DNA of 26,341 bases from Chloroflexota bacterium. GTDB taxonomy: Bacteria > Chloroflexota > UBA6077 > JADZDV01. Positions 1 to 8,267 of this stretch are shown here, one piece after another. The stretch covers positions 1 to 26,341 of the forward strand of contig JADZDV010000143.1 in the NCBI GenBank assembly GCA_020850915.1, written 5' to 3'. Position numbers and translations under genes: made by a program. The notes under the pieces were generated by a model that did no database searches, was not told the DNA's origin, and saw only the letters and a list, made by a program, of their open reading frames with translations. How positions within the stretch are numbered: the stretch's first letter is position 1; each line of letters starts with the position of its first letter.

Positions 1-2960
1 CGTTCGAGGACGCGCTGGGCATCACCGGCTATCTGAACGAGCTGGGCATCAGCGACGCCTACGCCTCGCCGTTCCTGCGCGCGCACGAGGAGAGCACCCA
101 CGGCTATGACATCTGCGATCACAATGCGCTGAACCCCTCTATCGGCACCGAGCAGGACCTCGCTCGCTGGTCCGAACAGCTCCAGCGACGCCAGATGGGG
201 CTCATGCTGGACGTCGTGCCGAATCACATGGGGATCGGCCAGACGGCGAACAGTTGGTGGCTGGACGTCCTGGAGAACGGGCCGAGCTCGTCCTACGCGA
301 GCTTCTTCGACATCGACTGGCAGCCGCTCAAGGCGGAGCTGGCCAACAAGGTGCTGCTGCCGGTTCTCGGCGGCCAGTACGGCGAGGTGCTGGAGAACGG
401 CGAGCTCGTCCTTCGCTACGAGAACGGCACCTTCACGATCAACTACTACGACCACCAGTTGCCTATCGCGCCGCGCTCGAGCGGCCGGATCCTGGCCGGC
501 CCGCTGGAGGCGCTCCGGGCACAGCTCCCGCGCGACGACGAGGCGCTCGTGGAGCTGGAGAGCATCAACACGGCCATCAGCCACCTCCCACGTCGAACCG
601 AGACCGAGCCGGAGAAGATCGCCGAGCGCAATCGCGAGAAGGAGGTCATCAAGCGGCGCCTGGCTGCCCTGTACGACGCATCGCCGGAAGTCCGGAAGGA
701 GCTGGAGGCGGCCGTCGAGCGAATCAACGGCTGCAAGAGCGATCCGGGCAGCTTTGACGAGCTGGACGCCCTGCTCGGTGCGCAGGCGTATCGCCTGAGC
801 TTCTGGCGCGTCGCCGCCGAGCAGATCAACTACCGCCGCTTCTTCGACGTCAACGACCTGGCGGCCATTCGCATGGAGCGGCCGGAGGTCTTCCACGCCA
901 CCCACCGCCTCGTGCTGCGGCTCCTGCGCGAGGGGAAGGCGACCGGGCTCCGGCTTGACCACCCCGACGGCCTCTGGAACCCTCGCCAGTACTTCGAGCG
1001 TCTCCAGACGGCCTACGTTCTGGAGCGGGGCCGCCAGGGGCTTTCTGAGGTGGAACCTGGCAGCGAGGCGGCGGCCGGGACCCTCGAGCAACTGGACCAT
1101 CCGCCGCCGGAGGTGGCCAGGATCGCCGCCGCGCTGCCGCTTTACCTCGTGGTTGAGAAGATCCTCGAGCCTGGGGAGCCGCTGCGCGACGACTGGCAGG
1201 TGCACGGAACGGTCGGCTACGAGTTCTTGAACAGCGTGGGCGGGCTGTTCGTCAACCCGGCCGCCGCCCGCGCGTTCGACGAGATCTACAGTCGCTTCGT
1301 CGATGTCCGACTCCAGTACGCCGAGGTGCTCAACGCCAGCAAGAAGATGATCATGCTGATCTCGCTGGCGAGCGAGGTGAACGTCCTGGCGGCGCAGCTC
1401 AGCAGCGTCTCGGAGCGCAACCGTCGCCTGCGCGACTTCACGCTGGTCACCCTGGCGTTCGCCATCCGCGAGGTCATCGCGGCGCTGCCGATCTACCGCA
1501 CCTACAGCACCTGCGAGGGCGCCATCACGGAGCCCGATCGCCAGGCGGTGGAGGCCGCCATCGCCGATGCCAGGCGGCGTAATCCACGGACCGCCTCCCA
1601 GGTGTTCGACTTCATCCGGGCGCTGCTCCTGCTCGAGTTCCCGGCCGGCGACGCTCCCGAGACGCGCCAGCAGCAGTGCGCGTTCGTCATGAAGTTCCAG
1701 CAGACCACCGGGCCGGTGATGGCGAAGGGTGGCGAGGACACCGCCTTCTACCGCTACAACCGCCTGATCGCCCTGAACGAAGTCGGCGGCTCACCAGACC
1801 GCTTCGGCACGAAGCCAGCCGTCTTCCACGCTCAGAACGCCGAGCGGGCTCGTCGCTGGCCGTCTTCCATGCTCACGACCTCCACGCACGACACGAAGCG
1901 TGGCGAGGATGTCCGCGCCAGGATCTCCGTGCTCACGGAGATGCCGCGGCTCTGGCGCGCCGCGCTCGGTCGCTGGAGTCGCTCCAACCGACGCAGGCGC
2001 ACGGTAGCCCAGGGCCAGGCTGCTCCGGATCCGAACGACGAGTACCTGCTGTACCAGACCCTGGTAGGCCTCTGGCCGTTCGAGCCGGTCTCGGCGGACG
2101 AGCATCGACAGCTCATCGAGCGGGTCCAGGTGTATATGGCCAAGGCCTCGCGTGAAGCCAAGCTGTACACGAGCTGGATCAACCCCAACGAGGCCTATGA
2201 CCGGGCGCTGTCCGACTTCGTGGCGGCGATCCTCGAGGACTCCGACAGCAACCTCTTTCTGTCGGATTTCCGCGGCTTTCAGCGGACGGTCGCCTACTTC
2301 GGCGTCTTCAACTCACTGGCTCAGACGCTGCTCAAGCTGACGTCGCCCGGCGTGCCTGACGTGTACCAGGGTAGCGAGCTGTGGGATCTCAGCCTGGTGG
2401 ATCCGGACAACCGTCGCCCGGTGGACTTCGGCCAACGGATCGAACTGCTGCGCAACCTGCGAGCCCGGATGCATGAGGAGGGGGCTCTGGCCCGGCTGGC
2501 CGCGGAGCTGCTGAGCGCCCCAGACGATGGCCGGGTCAAGCTGTTCACCATCCTGCGGGCGCTGCGCTATCGCCAGGCCAACGCCGACCTCTTCCAGGCT
2601 GGTGGCTATCAGCCGCTCAAGGCTGCCGGTACAGCGCGCGACCACGTCGTCGCGTTCTCACGCCGGCTGGATGAGCGGGAAGCGCTCGTCGTGGCGCCGC
2701 GCCTGGTCTGCACGCTGGCGAACGGCCAGCTTCAACCGCCGACCGGCGAGCGCTGGGGCCAGACGCTGCTCGGACTCCCCCGCGATCGCGCCGGCGCCTT
2801 CTTCCGCAACGTCCTGACCGGCGAGCTGCTCGCCGTCGAACAGAACGGCGAGCGCGCTCCGTCCGGCCGCGATGGCCAGACGAGGCCAACAACCTACCTC
2901 CGCCTCGCCGACGTCCTGGCGAGCTTTCCGGTGGCCCTGCTCGAACGGGAGCGTTCATGA
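1..2960 (+). CDS. treY: Maltooligosyl trehalose synthase (5'-truncated by window edge)
   Basis: This enzyme converts the reducing-end alpha-1,4 linkage of maltooligosaccharides to the alpha,alpha-1,1 linkage of trehalose (GH13 fold, cytoplasmic). The reading frame is open from the first base, and residues before the first in-frame ATG at 195 ([16 protein letters not shown], then a STHGYD motif) are clearly TreY-like. The true start therefore lies upstream of the window, probably a few dozen codons away. GH13 motifs are all present: DVVPNHMG near 213-236, the GLRLDH nucleophile Asp at 957-959, the VVEKIL general acid Glu at 1155-1157, and the [10 protein letters not shown] region with His 1887 and Asp 1890. 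C-terminal hallmarks [12 protein letters not shown] and [14 protein letters not shown] are also present. The visible ~985 codons fit the long TreY family. The stop overlaps the malQ start by 4 bp (ATGA), so the two are translationally coupled. TreZ, the usual partner that releases trehalose, is not in the window. Confidence 0.95.
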   Translation, partial: FEDALGITGYLNELGISDAYASPFLRAHEESTHGYDICDHNALNPSIGTEQDLARWSEQLQRRQMGLMLDVVPNHMGIGQTANSWWLDVLENGPSSSYASFFDIDWQPLKAELANKVLLPVLGGQYGEVLENGELVLRYENGTFTINYYDHQLPIAPRSSGRILAGPLEALRAQLPRDDEALVELESINTAISHLPRRTETEPEKIAERNREKEVIKRRLAALYDASPEVRKELEAAVERINGCKSDPGSFDELDALLGAQAYRLSFWRVAAEQINYRRFFDVNDLAAIRMERPEVFHATHRLVLRLLREGKATGLRLDHPDGLWNPRQYFERLQTAYVLERGRQGLSEVEPGSEAAAGTLEQLDHPPPEVARIAAALPLYLVVEKILEPGEPLRDDWQVHGTVGYEFLNSVGGLFVNPAAARAFDEIYSRFVDVRLQYAEVLNASKKMIMLISLASEVNVLAAQLSSVSERNRRLRDFTLVTLAFAIREVIAALPIYRTYSTCEGAITEPDRQAVEAAIADARRRNPRTASQVFDFIRALLLLEFPAGDAPETRQQQCAFVMKFQQTTGPVMAKGGEDTAFYRYNRLIALNEVGGSPDRFGTKPAVFHAQNAERARRWPSSMLTTSTHDTKRGEDVRARISVLTEMPRLWRAALGRWSRSNRRRRTVAQGQAAPDPNDEYLLYQTLVGLWPFEPVSADEHRQLIERVQVYMAKASREAKLYTSWINPNEAYDRALSDFVAAILEDSDSNLFLSDFRGFQRTVAYFGVFNSLAQTLLKLTSPGVPDVYQGSELWDLSLVDPDNRRPVDFGQRIELLRNLRARMHEEGALARLAAELLSAPDDGRVKLFTILRALRYRQANADLFQAGGYQPLKAAGTARDHVVAFSRRLDEREALVVAPRLVCTLANGQLQPPTGERWGQTLLGLPRDRAGAFFRNVLTGELLAVEQNGERAPSGRDGQTRPTTYLRLADVLASFPVALLERERS

Positions 2961-4522
2961 TCGATCCATCCGGCACTGCCGGGCGCGGAGTCCAGCCGCG
3001 TCATCGCCTGAGCGGGATCCTGCTGCATCCCACCTCTCTGCCCGGGCCGCACGGCGTCGGCGACCTGGGCGACGAGGCCTACCACTTCGTGCGCTGGCTC
3101 GAGGCCGCCAGACAGCGCCTCTGGCAGATCATGCCCCTCGGCCCGCCTGGCTTCGGCCATTCGCCGTACGCTGCCCGCTCCGCGTTCGCCGGCAACCCGC
3201 TGCTGATCTCGCTGGACCGCGCCGTCGAGCGGGGCTGGCTTCGACTGGACGAGAGCGCCGGCTGGGAGGGCTCGCCTGGTGCGCCGGTCGCGTTCCGCGG
3301 CGCCGAGCAGTTCAAGGCCGAGCGGCTCGAGCGGGCATTCACGCGCTTCTCCCAGGCCGGGGGGCAGGAGCAAGCCGACTTCGGAGCCTTCCGAGAGCGG
3401 GGACGGGACTGGCTCGACGACTTCGCCCTGTTCACCGCGCTCAAGCAGGCCCACGGTGGCGCCGCCTGGTTCGACTGGGACGAGGACGTTGTGCTGCGCC
3501 GGCCGGCAGCGCTCACGCGGGCGCGCAAGGAGCTGAGCCACGCTGTGCAGGTGGCGACGTTCGGGCAGTTCCTCTTCTTCCAGCAGTGGAGCGAGCTGAA
3601 GCGCTTCGCCAATGAGCGCGGCATTCGGATCGTGGGCGACATTCCCATCTTCGTGGCGGAAGACAGCGCGGACGTCTGGGCCCATCGCGACGTCTTCTAC
3701 CTGAACGAGCGCGGTCGCCCCACTGTCGTCGCCGGCGTGCCGCCGGACTACTTCAGCCCCACCGGGCAGCGCTGGGGCAACCCGCTCTACAACTGGGATT
3801 GTCTGGCCGAGCGGGGGTACGACTGGTGGGTCTCCCGCTTCCGCGCCACCCTGGAGCTGGTGGACATCATCCGCCTGGACCACTTCCGCGGCTTCGTCTC
3901 GTATTACGCCGTCCCCGCCGAGCACGAGACCGCGGAGCGGGGCGACTGGCGCCCAGGTCCCGGCAGCGCGCTGTTCAGGGCGGTCCAGGAGCGTCTGGGG
4001 AACGTGCCGATCATTGTGGAAGACCTCGGCGAGATCACGCCGGAGGTCGAGCAACTGCGCGACGAGCTCGGCTTCCCTGGCATGAAGGTGCTCCAGTTCG
4101 CATTTGGCGAAGAGGCCAGTGGCCCGCCAACCGGACGAAACCTCTTCCTGCCGCACAACTACAGCCAGGATTGCGTCGTCTATACCGGGACGCACGACAA
4201 CGACACCACGCGCGGCTGGTGGGAGACCCGCTCCGAGGCCGAGCGCCACGCCGTGCTGCGCTACCTTGGCAAGGACGGCCACGACATCGTCTGGGACCTG
4301 GTGCGCCTGGCCCTTGGCTCGGCCGCCGACACGGCGATCTTCCCGATCCAGGACGTCCTGGACCTGGGCAGCGATGCGCGCATGAACCTGCCCGGCTCAG
4401 GTGAGGGCAACTGGGCCTGGCGCTACTACCCGGGCCAGGTCAACGGCGGCCACGCCGCCCGCCTGGCCGAGCTGACCGCCGTGTACGGCCGGGCACCAGG
4501 GGCAGTGGCCGGTGGCTCGTGA
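2957..4522 (+). CDS. malQ: 4-alpha-glucanotransferase (amylomaltase, GH77)
   Basis: MalQ transfers alpha-1,4-glucan segments between maltooligosaccharides and releases glucose; it works in the cytoplasm in glycogen and maltodextrin turnover. The 521-residue protein is full length for bacterial amylomaltases. Visible hallmarks are HPTSLPGPHGVGDLG and GFGHSPYA near the N-terminus, then DIPIFVAEDSADVW and GVPPDYFSPTGQRWGNP. The catalytic triad motifs are IRLDHFRG (nucleophile Asp308), IIVEDLG (acid Glu355) and GTHDNDTTRGWW (Asp414). The Asp-Glu spacing of 47 matches what I recall for characterised amylomaltases. The C-terminal NLPGSGEGNWAWRY motif is intact. The ATG at 2957 overlaps the treY stop. 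Adjacent treY suggests a joint role in lengthening or trimming glucan chains supplied to trehalose synthesis. The gene converges on the OsmC gene with only 20 bp between them. Confidence 0.97.
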   Translation: MIDPSGTAGRGVQPRHRLSGILLHPTSLPGPHGVGDLGDEAYHFVRWLEAARQRLWQIMPLGPPGFGHSPYAARSAFAGNPLLISLDRAVERGWLRLDESAGWEGSPGAPVAFRGAEQFKAERLERAFTRFSQAGGQEQADFGAFRERGRDWLDDFALFTALKQAHGGAAWFDWDEDVVLRRPAALTRARKELSHAVQVATFGQFLFFQQWSELKRFANERGIRIVGDIPIFVAEDSADVWAHRDVFYLNERGRPTVVAGVPPDYFSPTGQRWGNPLYNWDCLAERGYDWWVSRFRATLELVDIIRLDHFRGFVSYYAVPAEHETAERGDWRPGPGSALFRAVQERLGNVPIIVEDLGEITPEVEQLRDELGFPGMKVLQFAFGEEASGPPTGRNLFLPHNYSQDCVVYTGTHDNDTTRGWWETRSEAERHAVLRYLGKDGHDIVWDLVRLALGSAADTAIFPIQDVLDLGSDARMNLPGSGEGNWAWRYYPGQVNGGHAARLAELTAVYGRAPGAVAGGS

Positions 4523-4542
4523 CAGCCATGGTTGGCGAACCG

Positions 4543-4950
4543 TCAGGCCTCAGCGCTGGTGGCGCTCTCCAGGACGACCGAGATGTCCGGTCCGCGGCTC
4601 AATGTGTTGTGAATGGTGCAGGCACTCGCGACGCGCAGGACCCGCGTCCGCTGAGCCTCGTCGAGGTCGCCGTCCACCAGTAGCCGCACGACGATCCGGT
4701 CGTACCGGGACGGGGCCTTGTGGTGCTCGGCCTCGAGCTCTACGCGCAGCCAGCGGATCGGCAGGGCGCGAATGAGCTCGTGGTTCAGCAGTGTGCCGGC
4801 GGTACAGGCGCCCAGCGCCATGAGCAGCAGCTCGCCCGAGCGTAGCCCGGCCTCGCCCCCCTCGACCGAGCGGTCGATAACCAGCTCATGCTGCCTGGCC
4901 CGAGCGACGAGCTGCTGGTTCGGCCCCCACTCCACGCTCACCGAGACCAT
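4543..4950 (-). CDS. OsmC/Ohr family protein
   Basis: A 135-residue protein of the OsmC/Ohr family, whose members reduce organic or fatty-acid hydroperoxides through two reactive cysteines in a homodimer. Both expected cysteines are visible: Cys49 in the motif LLLMALGACTAGTL and Cys111 in ASACTIHNTL, each in its typical helical setting. The N-terminus (VSVEWGPNQQLVARARQHELVIDR) is the usual first beta-sheet of the fold. The ATG at 4950 has a good ribosome site (GGGAGGG about 4 bases upstream). The short conserved core looks closer to the OsmC/YhfA-like branch than to Ohr, so the exact substrate is uncertain. A 14-bp perfect palindrome 71-84 bp upstream of the start may be a regulatory site. 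Confidence 0.88.
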   Translation of the reverse strand: MVSVSVEWGPNQQLVARARQHELVIDRSVEGGEAGLRSGELLLMALGACTAGTLLNHELIRALPIRWLRVELEAEHHKAPSRYDRIVVRLLVDGDLDEAQRTRVLRVASACTIHNTLSRGPDISVVLESATSAEA

Positions 4951-5020
4951 GCACCCTCCCGCTCCGCGCCTGCTCCCGCGTGGTCAAGCGCCGCCTGCCG
5001 GCTTGCTGCCGCGCGACCCC

Positions 5021-5034
5021 TCCTGACGTCAGGA
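5021..5034. promoter_or_regulatory. 14-bp perfect palindrome upstream of the OsmC gene
   Basis: TCCTGACGTCAGGA is identical to its reverse complement. It lies 71-84 bp upstream of the OsmC start, within the 202-bp gap to the esterase gene, and has no T-tract, so it is not an intrinsic terminator. It could be an operator for a dimeric regulator of the OsmC gene. No regulator is encoded nearby and I do not recognise the motif as a known site. Confidence 0.35.
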
Positions 5035-5152
5035 TGACACCGGCGATTGGGATGCCCGGCTCCGGGAGGACTGGGGCGGTCTAACCACGAGGCCTCCCCG
5101 GCGGCCCGATCGCGGTTGAGCAGCACACCTCTCTTCTGTACTCGAACGTCCT

Positions 5153-6520
5153 TCACCGACGCGAGCCCCCGCGGAGGCTGAAGCCCAGGCATGTCAGGAG
5201 CAGGCTGGCCGCGGCCAGCAGTGGCATGAGCCCCTCCGCGGCCCCGGTGCGCGGGAGCTGGGCTGGCGCAGCCGGCCGCGTGGCTGATGTGGCCGCCGGC
5301 GGGGCGACTGTCGGCTGCGCCGCTGGCGTGGCGGGCACGCTGGCCACCGCCTCGATCTCGAACAGGACGAACTGGTTGATCTGGACGCTCCCGGCGTTGC
5401 TGAAGTTGTCGTCGCTGATCAGCAGAAGGGTGGGGTTGCCGTTCGGCAGACGCGGGCCGAGGGTCATGCCTTCGAGATTGTCGGGCCTGACGCCGACGTC
5501 GGACAGGCGGACCAGCGGCGTCTTGCTGGCCAGCGTGCCGGCGAAGGGCCGCGGCAGCGCAGCCAGATCCCCGGTGCTGGTAGCGCCCGCCAGGCTCACT
5601 CCGAAGACTGCCACGTTGTTGCCCGAGCCGACCACGTATGAGCGCTCCATGATCAGCAGGTCGAACTCCGGCCAGACGTGCTTCACCGCGAGCACTGCCG
5701 AGACGCCGTTATCGGCCGAGCCAGTCGGCGGGTCTGGCGTGGCGAAGATCGGCTCCGTGCGATACGCCACTTCGGCGCCCGGTTGCCAGCCGCTCGCCGC
5801 GAGGTCGTAGCGCAGGATTCGAACGACCGTGCCCTCGCGCTGGGTTGACAGCGGGCCGTCCTGGACCAGAGCCTGTTCGTTGGCGACGAAGAGCGACCGC
5901 CCGTCCGGCGTAATCGAGGCGCCCTCGAACGCCAGGTTGCTTCGCGCGCCGCGCGTCTGGACGGGCCGGTCGTCCGGGCCCGGGTGAGTATCGGGCACGA
6001 AGCGCTCGGGAATGGACAGCTCGCCCAGCAGCGTGCCGTCCAGCGCGTACCGGCGGAGCCACGGGCGCGCCTGCGAGCCTCGCTCCGAAGAGAGGACCAG
6101 GTCGCGATCGGGCGTGAGGACGATCTCCTCGAGGTCGGACTCGTTGCGAGGGAACGGCTGGATGCCGGGGGTGCCGGCGTCGCTATCGAGCGTCGTCACA
6201 TCGACCACCCGGACGTCGCCGATACCGCTCGGCCCGGTATCGATCTCCAGGGTGTAATACCGGGGCGCGCTCACCTCGCCCCGGTCGTCGGAGACGGCGT
6301 AGTAGACGTTCTGCTGGGCGTCATAGGCGATGCCAGAGAGGCCGCCCACGGTCGTGTCGCGGAAGGCGCGGCCACTGGCGAAGCTGTACTGTCCGAGCAG
6401 CTTGAGGCGGCCCTCCGCCTGGACGGGCTGCGCGAACGGCGCGATCGGGAGCGCCAGCAGTCCGAGCAGCAGGGTTGGGGCAGTCACGGCCGCGATCGGT
6501 CGGAGGAGGAAACGGCGCAT
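5153..6520 (-). CDS. Secreted phytase-like esterase with LPRTG C-terminal tail
   Basis: A 455-residue exported protein matching the 'esterase-like activity of phytase' family. It has an N-terminal signal peptide (MRRFLLRPIAAVTAPTLLLGLL..., cleavage likely near VQAEG). Family-type blocks follow: YYAVSDDRG, ESDLEEIVLTPD with LVLSSERG, NLAFEGASITPDGRSLFVAN, and VRPDNLEGMTLG with LLLISDDN, consistent with a beta-propeller fold. Residues about 393-421 form a Pro/Ala/Thr linker. The C-terminus is LPRTG (422-426), a hydrophobic stretch, then an Arg-rich tail (RGGSRR), the layout of a sortase cell-wall sorting signal. The ATG at 6520 has GGAG about 5 bases upstream. The substrate is not deducible. 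No sortase gene is in the window. Confidence 0.85.
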   Translation of the reverse strand: MRRFLLRPIAAVTAPTLLLGLLALPIAPFAQPVQAEGRLKLLGQYSFASGRAFRDTTVGGLSGIAYDAQQNVYYAVSDDRGEVSAPRYYTLEIDTGPSGIGDVRVVDVTTLDSDAGTPGIQPFPRNESDLEEIVLTPDRDLVLSSERGSQARPWLRRYALDGTLLGELSIPERFVPDTHPGPDDRPVQTRGARSNLAFEGASITPDGRSLFVANEQALVQDGPLSTQREGTVVRILRYDLAASGWQPGAEVAYRTEPIFATPDPPTGSADNGVSAVLAVKHVWPEFDLLIMERSYVVGSGNNVAVFGVSLAGATSTGDLAALPRPFAGTLASKTPLVRLSDVGVRPDNLEGMTLGPRLPNGNPTLLLISDDNFSNAGSVQINQFVLFEIEAVASVPATPAAQPTVAPPAATSATRPAAPAQLPRTGAAEGLMPLLAAASLLLTCLGFSLRGGSRR

Positions 6521-6686
6521 GGACGCTCCGCGTTGACAGAGTAGAGGCCGCCGGGTCCGCTGGTAGTCTGCCCAACTGGGGCGGCGTCGTCAAGGAGGGC
6601 CGCCGGACAGGGGCGAGGCTGACGAACGCCATTCCGATCCGGGACATTCGTCAGCAGAGCCTGGCGGGCGAGACGGATATGCTCTA

Positions 6687-6952
6687 GGTGTCGGGAGTGC
6701 AGACGGTCCCGACGACGAAGCGGGGAGTACGTAGGACATGCGAGGCAACAAGCGAGCCACGCACCTGGTCCTGGGAGTCCTTCAGGTGGACAGGATCGGC
6801 GCGACCCACCGCGGCAAGTAGGCGGGAATGGTTACCCCGGGTGAGCCTGAGCGCCACCCAGCCCTGGAAGCACGATCCCCGAGACCGAGAGCCGCGTGAC
6901 ACCACGAACATCCACCGCGGGGCGGGCGCTCGTAGCGCCCGCCCCGCTTTTT
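6687..6952 (+). ncRNA. Candidate structured RNA (stand-alone sRNA or cis-regulatory leader), class unknown
   Basis: No convincing protein is encoded in 6521-7008, yet 6687-6952 contains several perfect or near-perfect helices and ends in a strong terminator. An outer pairing GGTGTC (6687-6692) meets GACACC (6898-6903). CGGGGA (6721-6726) pairs with TCCCCG (6876-6881). A local hairpin GTCGGGA/TCCCGAC lies at 6690-6713, mutually exclusive in part with the outer helix. A nested hairpin has AGGAC...GTCCT outside and TGCG-A-GGC/GCC-A-CGCA inside (about 6733-6772). The only plus-strand genes upstream end at 4522, so a plus-strand terminator here implies a transcript starting in 6521-6686. A weak -10-like TATGCT is at 6678-6683. 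The terminator sits 57 bp before the start of the membrane protein at 7009, so a terminator-type riboswitch is the main alternative. I could not match it to RNase P, tmRNA, SRP RNA, or the cobalamin, c-di-AMP, Mn2+ or guanidine riboswitch patterns I remember. Confidence 0.4.
6917..6952 (+). terminator. Strong intrinsic terminator
   Basis: Perfect 14-bp GC stem: GCGGGGCGGGCGCT (6917-6930), 3-base loop CGT, AGCGCCCGCCCCGC (6934-6947), then TTTTT (6948-6952). The T-tract is only on the plus-strand side, so it stops plus-strand transcription. The 5' arm could alternatively pair with AGCGCC at 6850-6855, a possible anti-terminator contact. Confidence 0.9.
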
Positions 6953-7008
6953 GCGCGCGGAGCATGGTCGGGCACCCCATGCTCCGCTGTGCGATGATGC
7001 GGGACGGT

Positions 7009-7380
7009 ATGAGGATCGCAATCGCCCTGCTGGCGCTCGTGCTCGCGATGATCCCTCTCATACTGGCGGCGCTGCTAGGGTTTGCCAGCCCTGGCATCCG
7101 GGTGTCGCCGGCGGCTGGCCCGAGTCCGGATTCTCGGATGCTCGCGTTCAGCCTGGCGACGCTCGCCATCGCTACGATCGGCCTGCGCGGCGCGCTGGTC
7201 AGCCGCCGCGGCCCGGGGTCGTCAGCCGGGATGCTGCTCCTGTTCGTCGCGGCGAGCGGGATCGCGGTCGTGGCGCTGCTGACCGGTCTGCTCGGATGGC
7301 TGGCTCCCTCGATCGTCCTGTTCGCCGGACTCGGCTTCTTCGCCCTGGCCGAGCGAGACCGGGCCCGCGCGGAGACCTGA
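7009..7380 (+). CDS. Small integral membrane protein, function unknown
   Basis: A 123-residue protein made almost entirely of hydrophobic segments. One membrane span lies at about residues 3-26 (IAIALLALVLAMIPLILAAL). A second lies at about 42-62, and two more at about 74-115 (GMLLLFVAASGIAVVALLTG, then a span ending GLGFFALAERDRAR). This predicts four helices with a short basic tail. In-frame ATGs also exist at 6964, 6994 and 6997. I chose 7009 because it opens directly on the first hydrophobic segment and has GGGA 4 bases upstream; the others have no ribosome site. I recognise no family. It lies 57 bp downstream of a strong terminator, so it is either controlled by read-through or has its own weak promoter. 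Confidence 0.6.
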   Translation: MRIAIALLALVLAMIPLILAALLGFASPGIRVSPAAGPSPDSRMLAFSLATLAIATIGLRGALVSRRGPGSSAGMLLLFVAASGIAVVALLTGLLGWLAPSIVLFAGLGFFALAERDRARAET

Positions 7381-7392
7381 AACAGAGCCCCC

Positions 7393-7418
7393 TGAGACGA
7401 CGCCCTTGAGACGACGCC
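7393..7418. repeat. 12-bp tandem-like direct repeat
   Basis: TGAGACGACGCC occurs at 7393-7404 and again at 7407-7418, separated by 2 bp, in the 47-bp gap between the convergent membrane-protein and DUF190 genes. It is probably a small local duplication. Confidence 0.6.
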
Positions 7419-7427
7419 GCGGCGCTC

Positions 7428-7763
7428 TCAGCCGCCTCGGTTGTACCTCACCACGGTGGTGTCTTCCACCGTCACCAGGCCCTCGTGGACCAGACCGGAG
7501 ATGTCCGGCAGGAGCCGCTCGACCAGCTCGGGCCGGTCCACCCAGGTGATGACGAGCGGCAGCGGCGAGGCGAGGTCAGCCAGCCCGGCGCGGTGGATGC
7601 GGCTGTGGACGCCGAAGCCAGCCAGGCCACGGGTGACCATGGCGCCCGCCGCGCCCTCAGACCGCAGCTTCTCGAGGATCGTCATGTAGAGGGAATGGCC
7701 GTGCAGGCTGTCGCTCTCGTCCACGTAGATCTGCACTCGCTTGCACGGTCCGGTGATGTCCAT
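7428..7763 (-). CDS. DUF190 family PII-like protein
   Basis: A 111-residue protein of the DUF190 family, which has a PII-like alpha/beta fold and often lies next to crcB. Visible family features are the N-terminal beta strand KRVQIYVDESD, the H-G-x-S-L-Y motif (LHGHSLYMTILEKLRSEGAAGAMVTRG), the GFGVHS turn, LPLVITWVDRPELVERLLP and the C-terminal MV/EDTTVV-type strand. It follows crcB on the same strand with a 57-bp gap, so the two are probably co-transcribed. The ATG at 7763 has GGAGG 8 bases upstream. Its role is not established; by fold and context a regulatory partner of the fluoride channel is an attractive inference. Confidence 0.9.
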   Translation of the reverse strand: MDITGPCKRVQIYVDESDSLHGHSLYMTILEKLRSEGAAGAMVTRGLAGFGVHSRIHRAGLADLASPLPLVITWVDRPELVERLLPDISGLVHEGLVTVEDTTVVRYNRGG

Positions 7764-7820
7764 CCTGTTGCCCTCCCGGCGCAGCCAGCGCGCCCGCGAG
7801 CCAGCTCACCGCTGTGCGTG

Positions 7821-8213
7821 TCAGAGTCGCTGCGCCAGGCCGATGCCGGCCAGCACACCCACCATGCCTAACAGCACACTCCCGCCCAGGTACCAGAGGC
7901 CGGCCAGGTAGGCGCCATCCCGGATGAGGGCCGCCGCCTCGAAGGTGTAGCTCGAAAACGTCGTGTAGGCGCCCAGGAAACCGGTTGCGAAGAACAGCCG
8001 CCAGAGGGGATTCACGGCCAGCCGCTCGGTGGCGAGCGTGAGGAAGAAGCCGATCGCCAGGCTGCCACTCACGTTGACAAGCATGGTGCCGTGGGGGAAC
8101 CCGGCGCCGAGGCGGTCGGCGACGTACAGGCCGACCAGGTAGCGAGCGTTGGCGCCGAGCACGGCGCCGACCGAGATGACCAGGTACGGCACGAGCTGAT
8201 CTCCATCCATCAC
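7821..8213 (-). CDS. crcB: Fluc/CrcB fluoride channel
   Basis: A 130-residue, four-helix membrane protein. CrcB (Fluc) forms an antiparallel dimer that lets fluoride leave the cell. All family signatures are visible: GAVLGANARYLVG in helix 1, HGTMLVNVSGSLAIGFF in helix 2 (channel Asn), and GFLGAYTTFSSYTFE in the helix 3 break (TTFS pore and Na+ site region). The start is GTG 8213 or ATG 8210; neither has a strong ribosome site. It lies 54 bp downstream of znuB and 57 bp upstream of DUF190 on the same strand. I saw no fluoride riboswitch upstream of it. Expression as part of the znu transcript is therefore possible. Confidence 0.95.
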   Translation of the reverse strand: MMDGDQLVPYLVISVGAVLGANARYLVGLYVADRLGAGFPHGTMLVNVSGSLAIGFFLTLATERLAVNPLWRLFFATGFLGAYTTFSSYTFEAAALIRDGAYLAGLWYLGGSVLLGMVGVLAGIGLAQRL

Positions 8214-8267
8214 TGCTCAATTGTGGGCGAACGGATGGGGCAGAGGGAAGAGGCGCCCCTCCAGGCG

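Noticed and set aside
2894..4282. Long minus-strand open frame (462 codons) opposite malQ
   Set aside because: A shadow frame of GC-rich coding DNA; malQ on the other strand is unambiguous with all motifs.
6721..6881. yybP-ykoY (Mn2+) riboswitch, suggested by GGGGAGTA in a closing helix
   Set aside because: The 5' GGGGAGTA is reminiscent, but the second conserved internal loop could not be found, and the helix spacing is different.
6688..7008. N-terminal extension of the membrane protein from GTG 6688
   Set aside because: It would read through the strong terminator at 6917-6952, and the peptide looks non-coding.
8214..8267. Fluoride riboswitch upstream of crcB
   Set aside because: I looked for the conserved GGNGATGG and CTGATG elements on the minus strand and did not find them.
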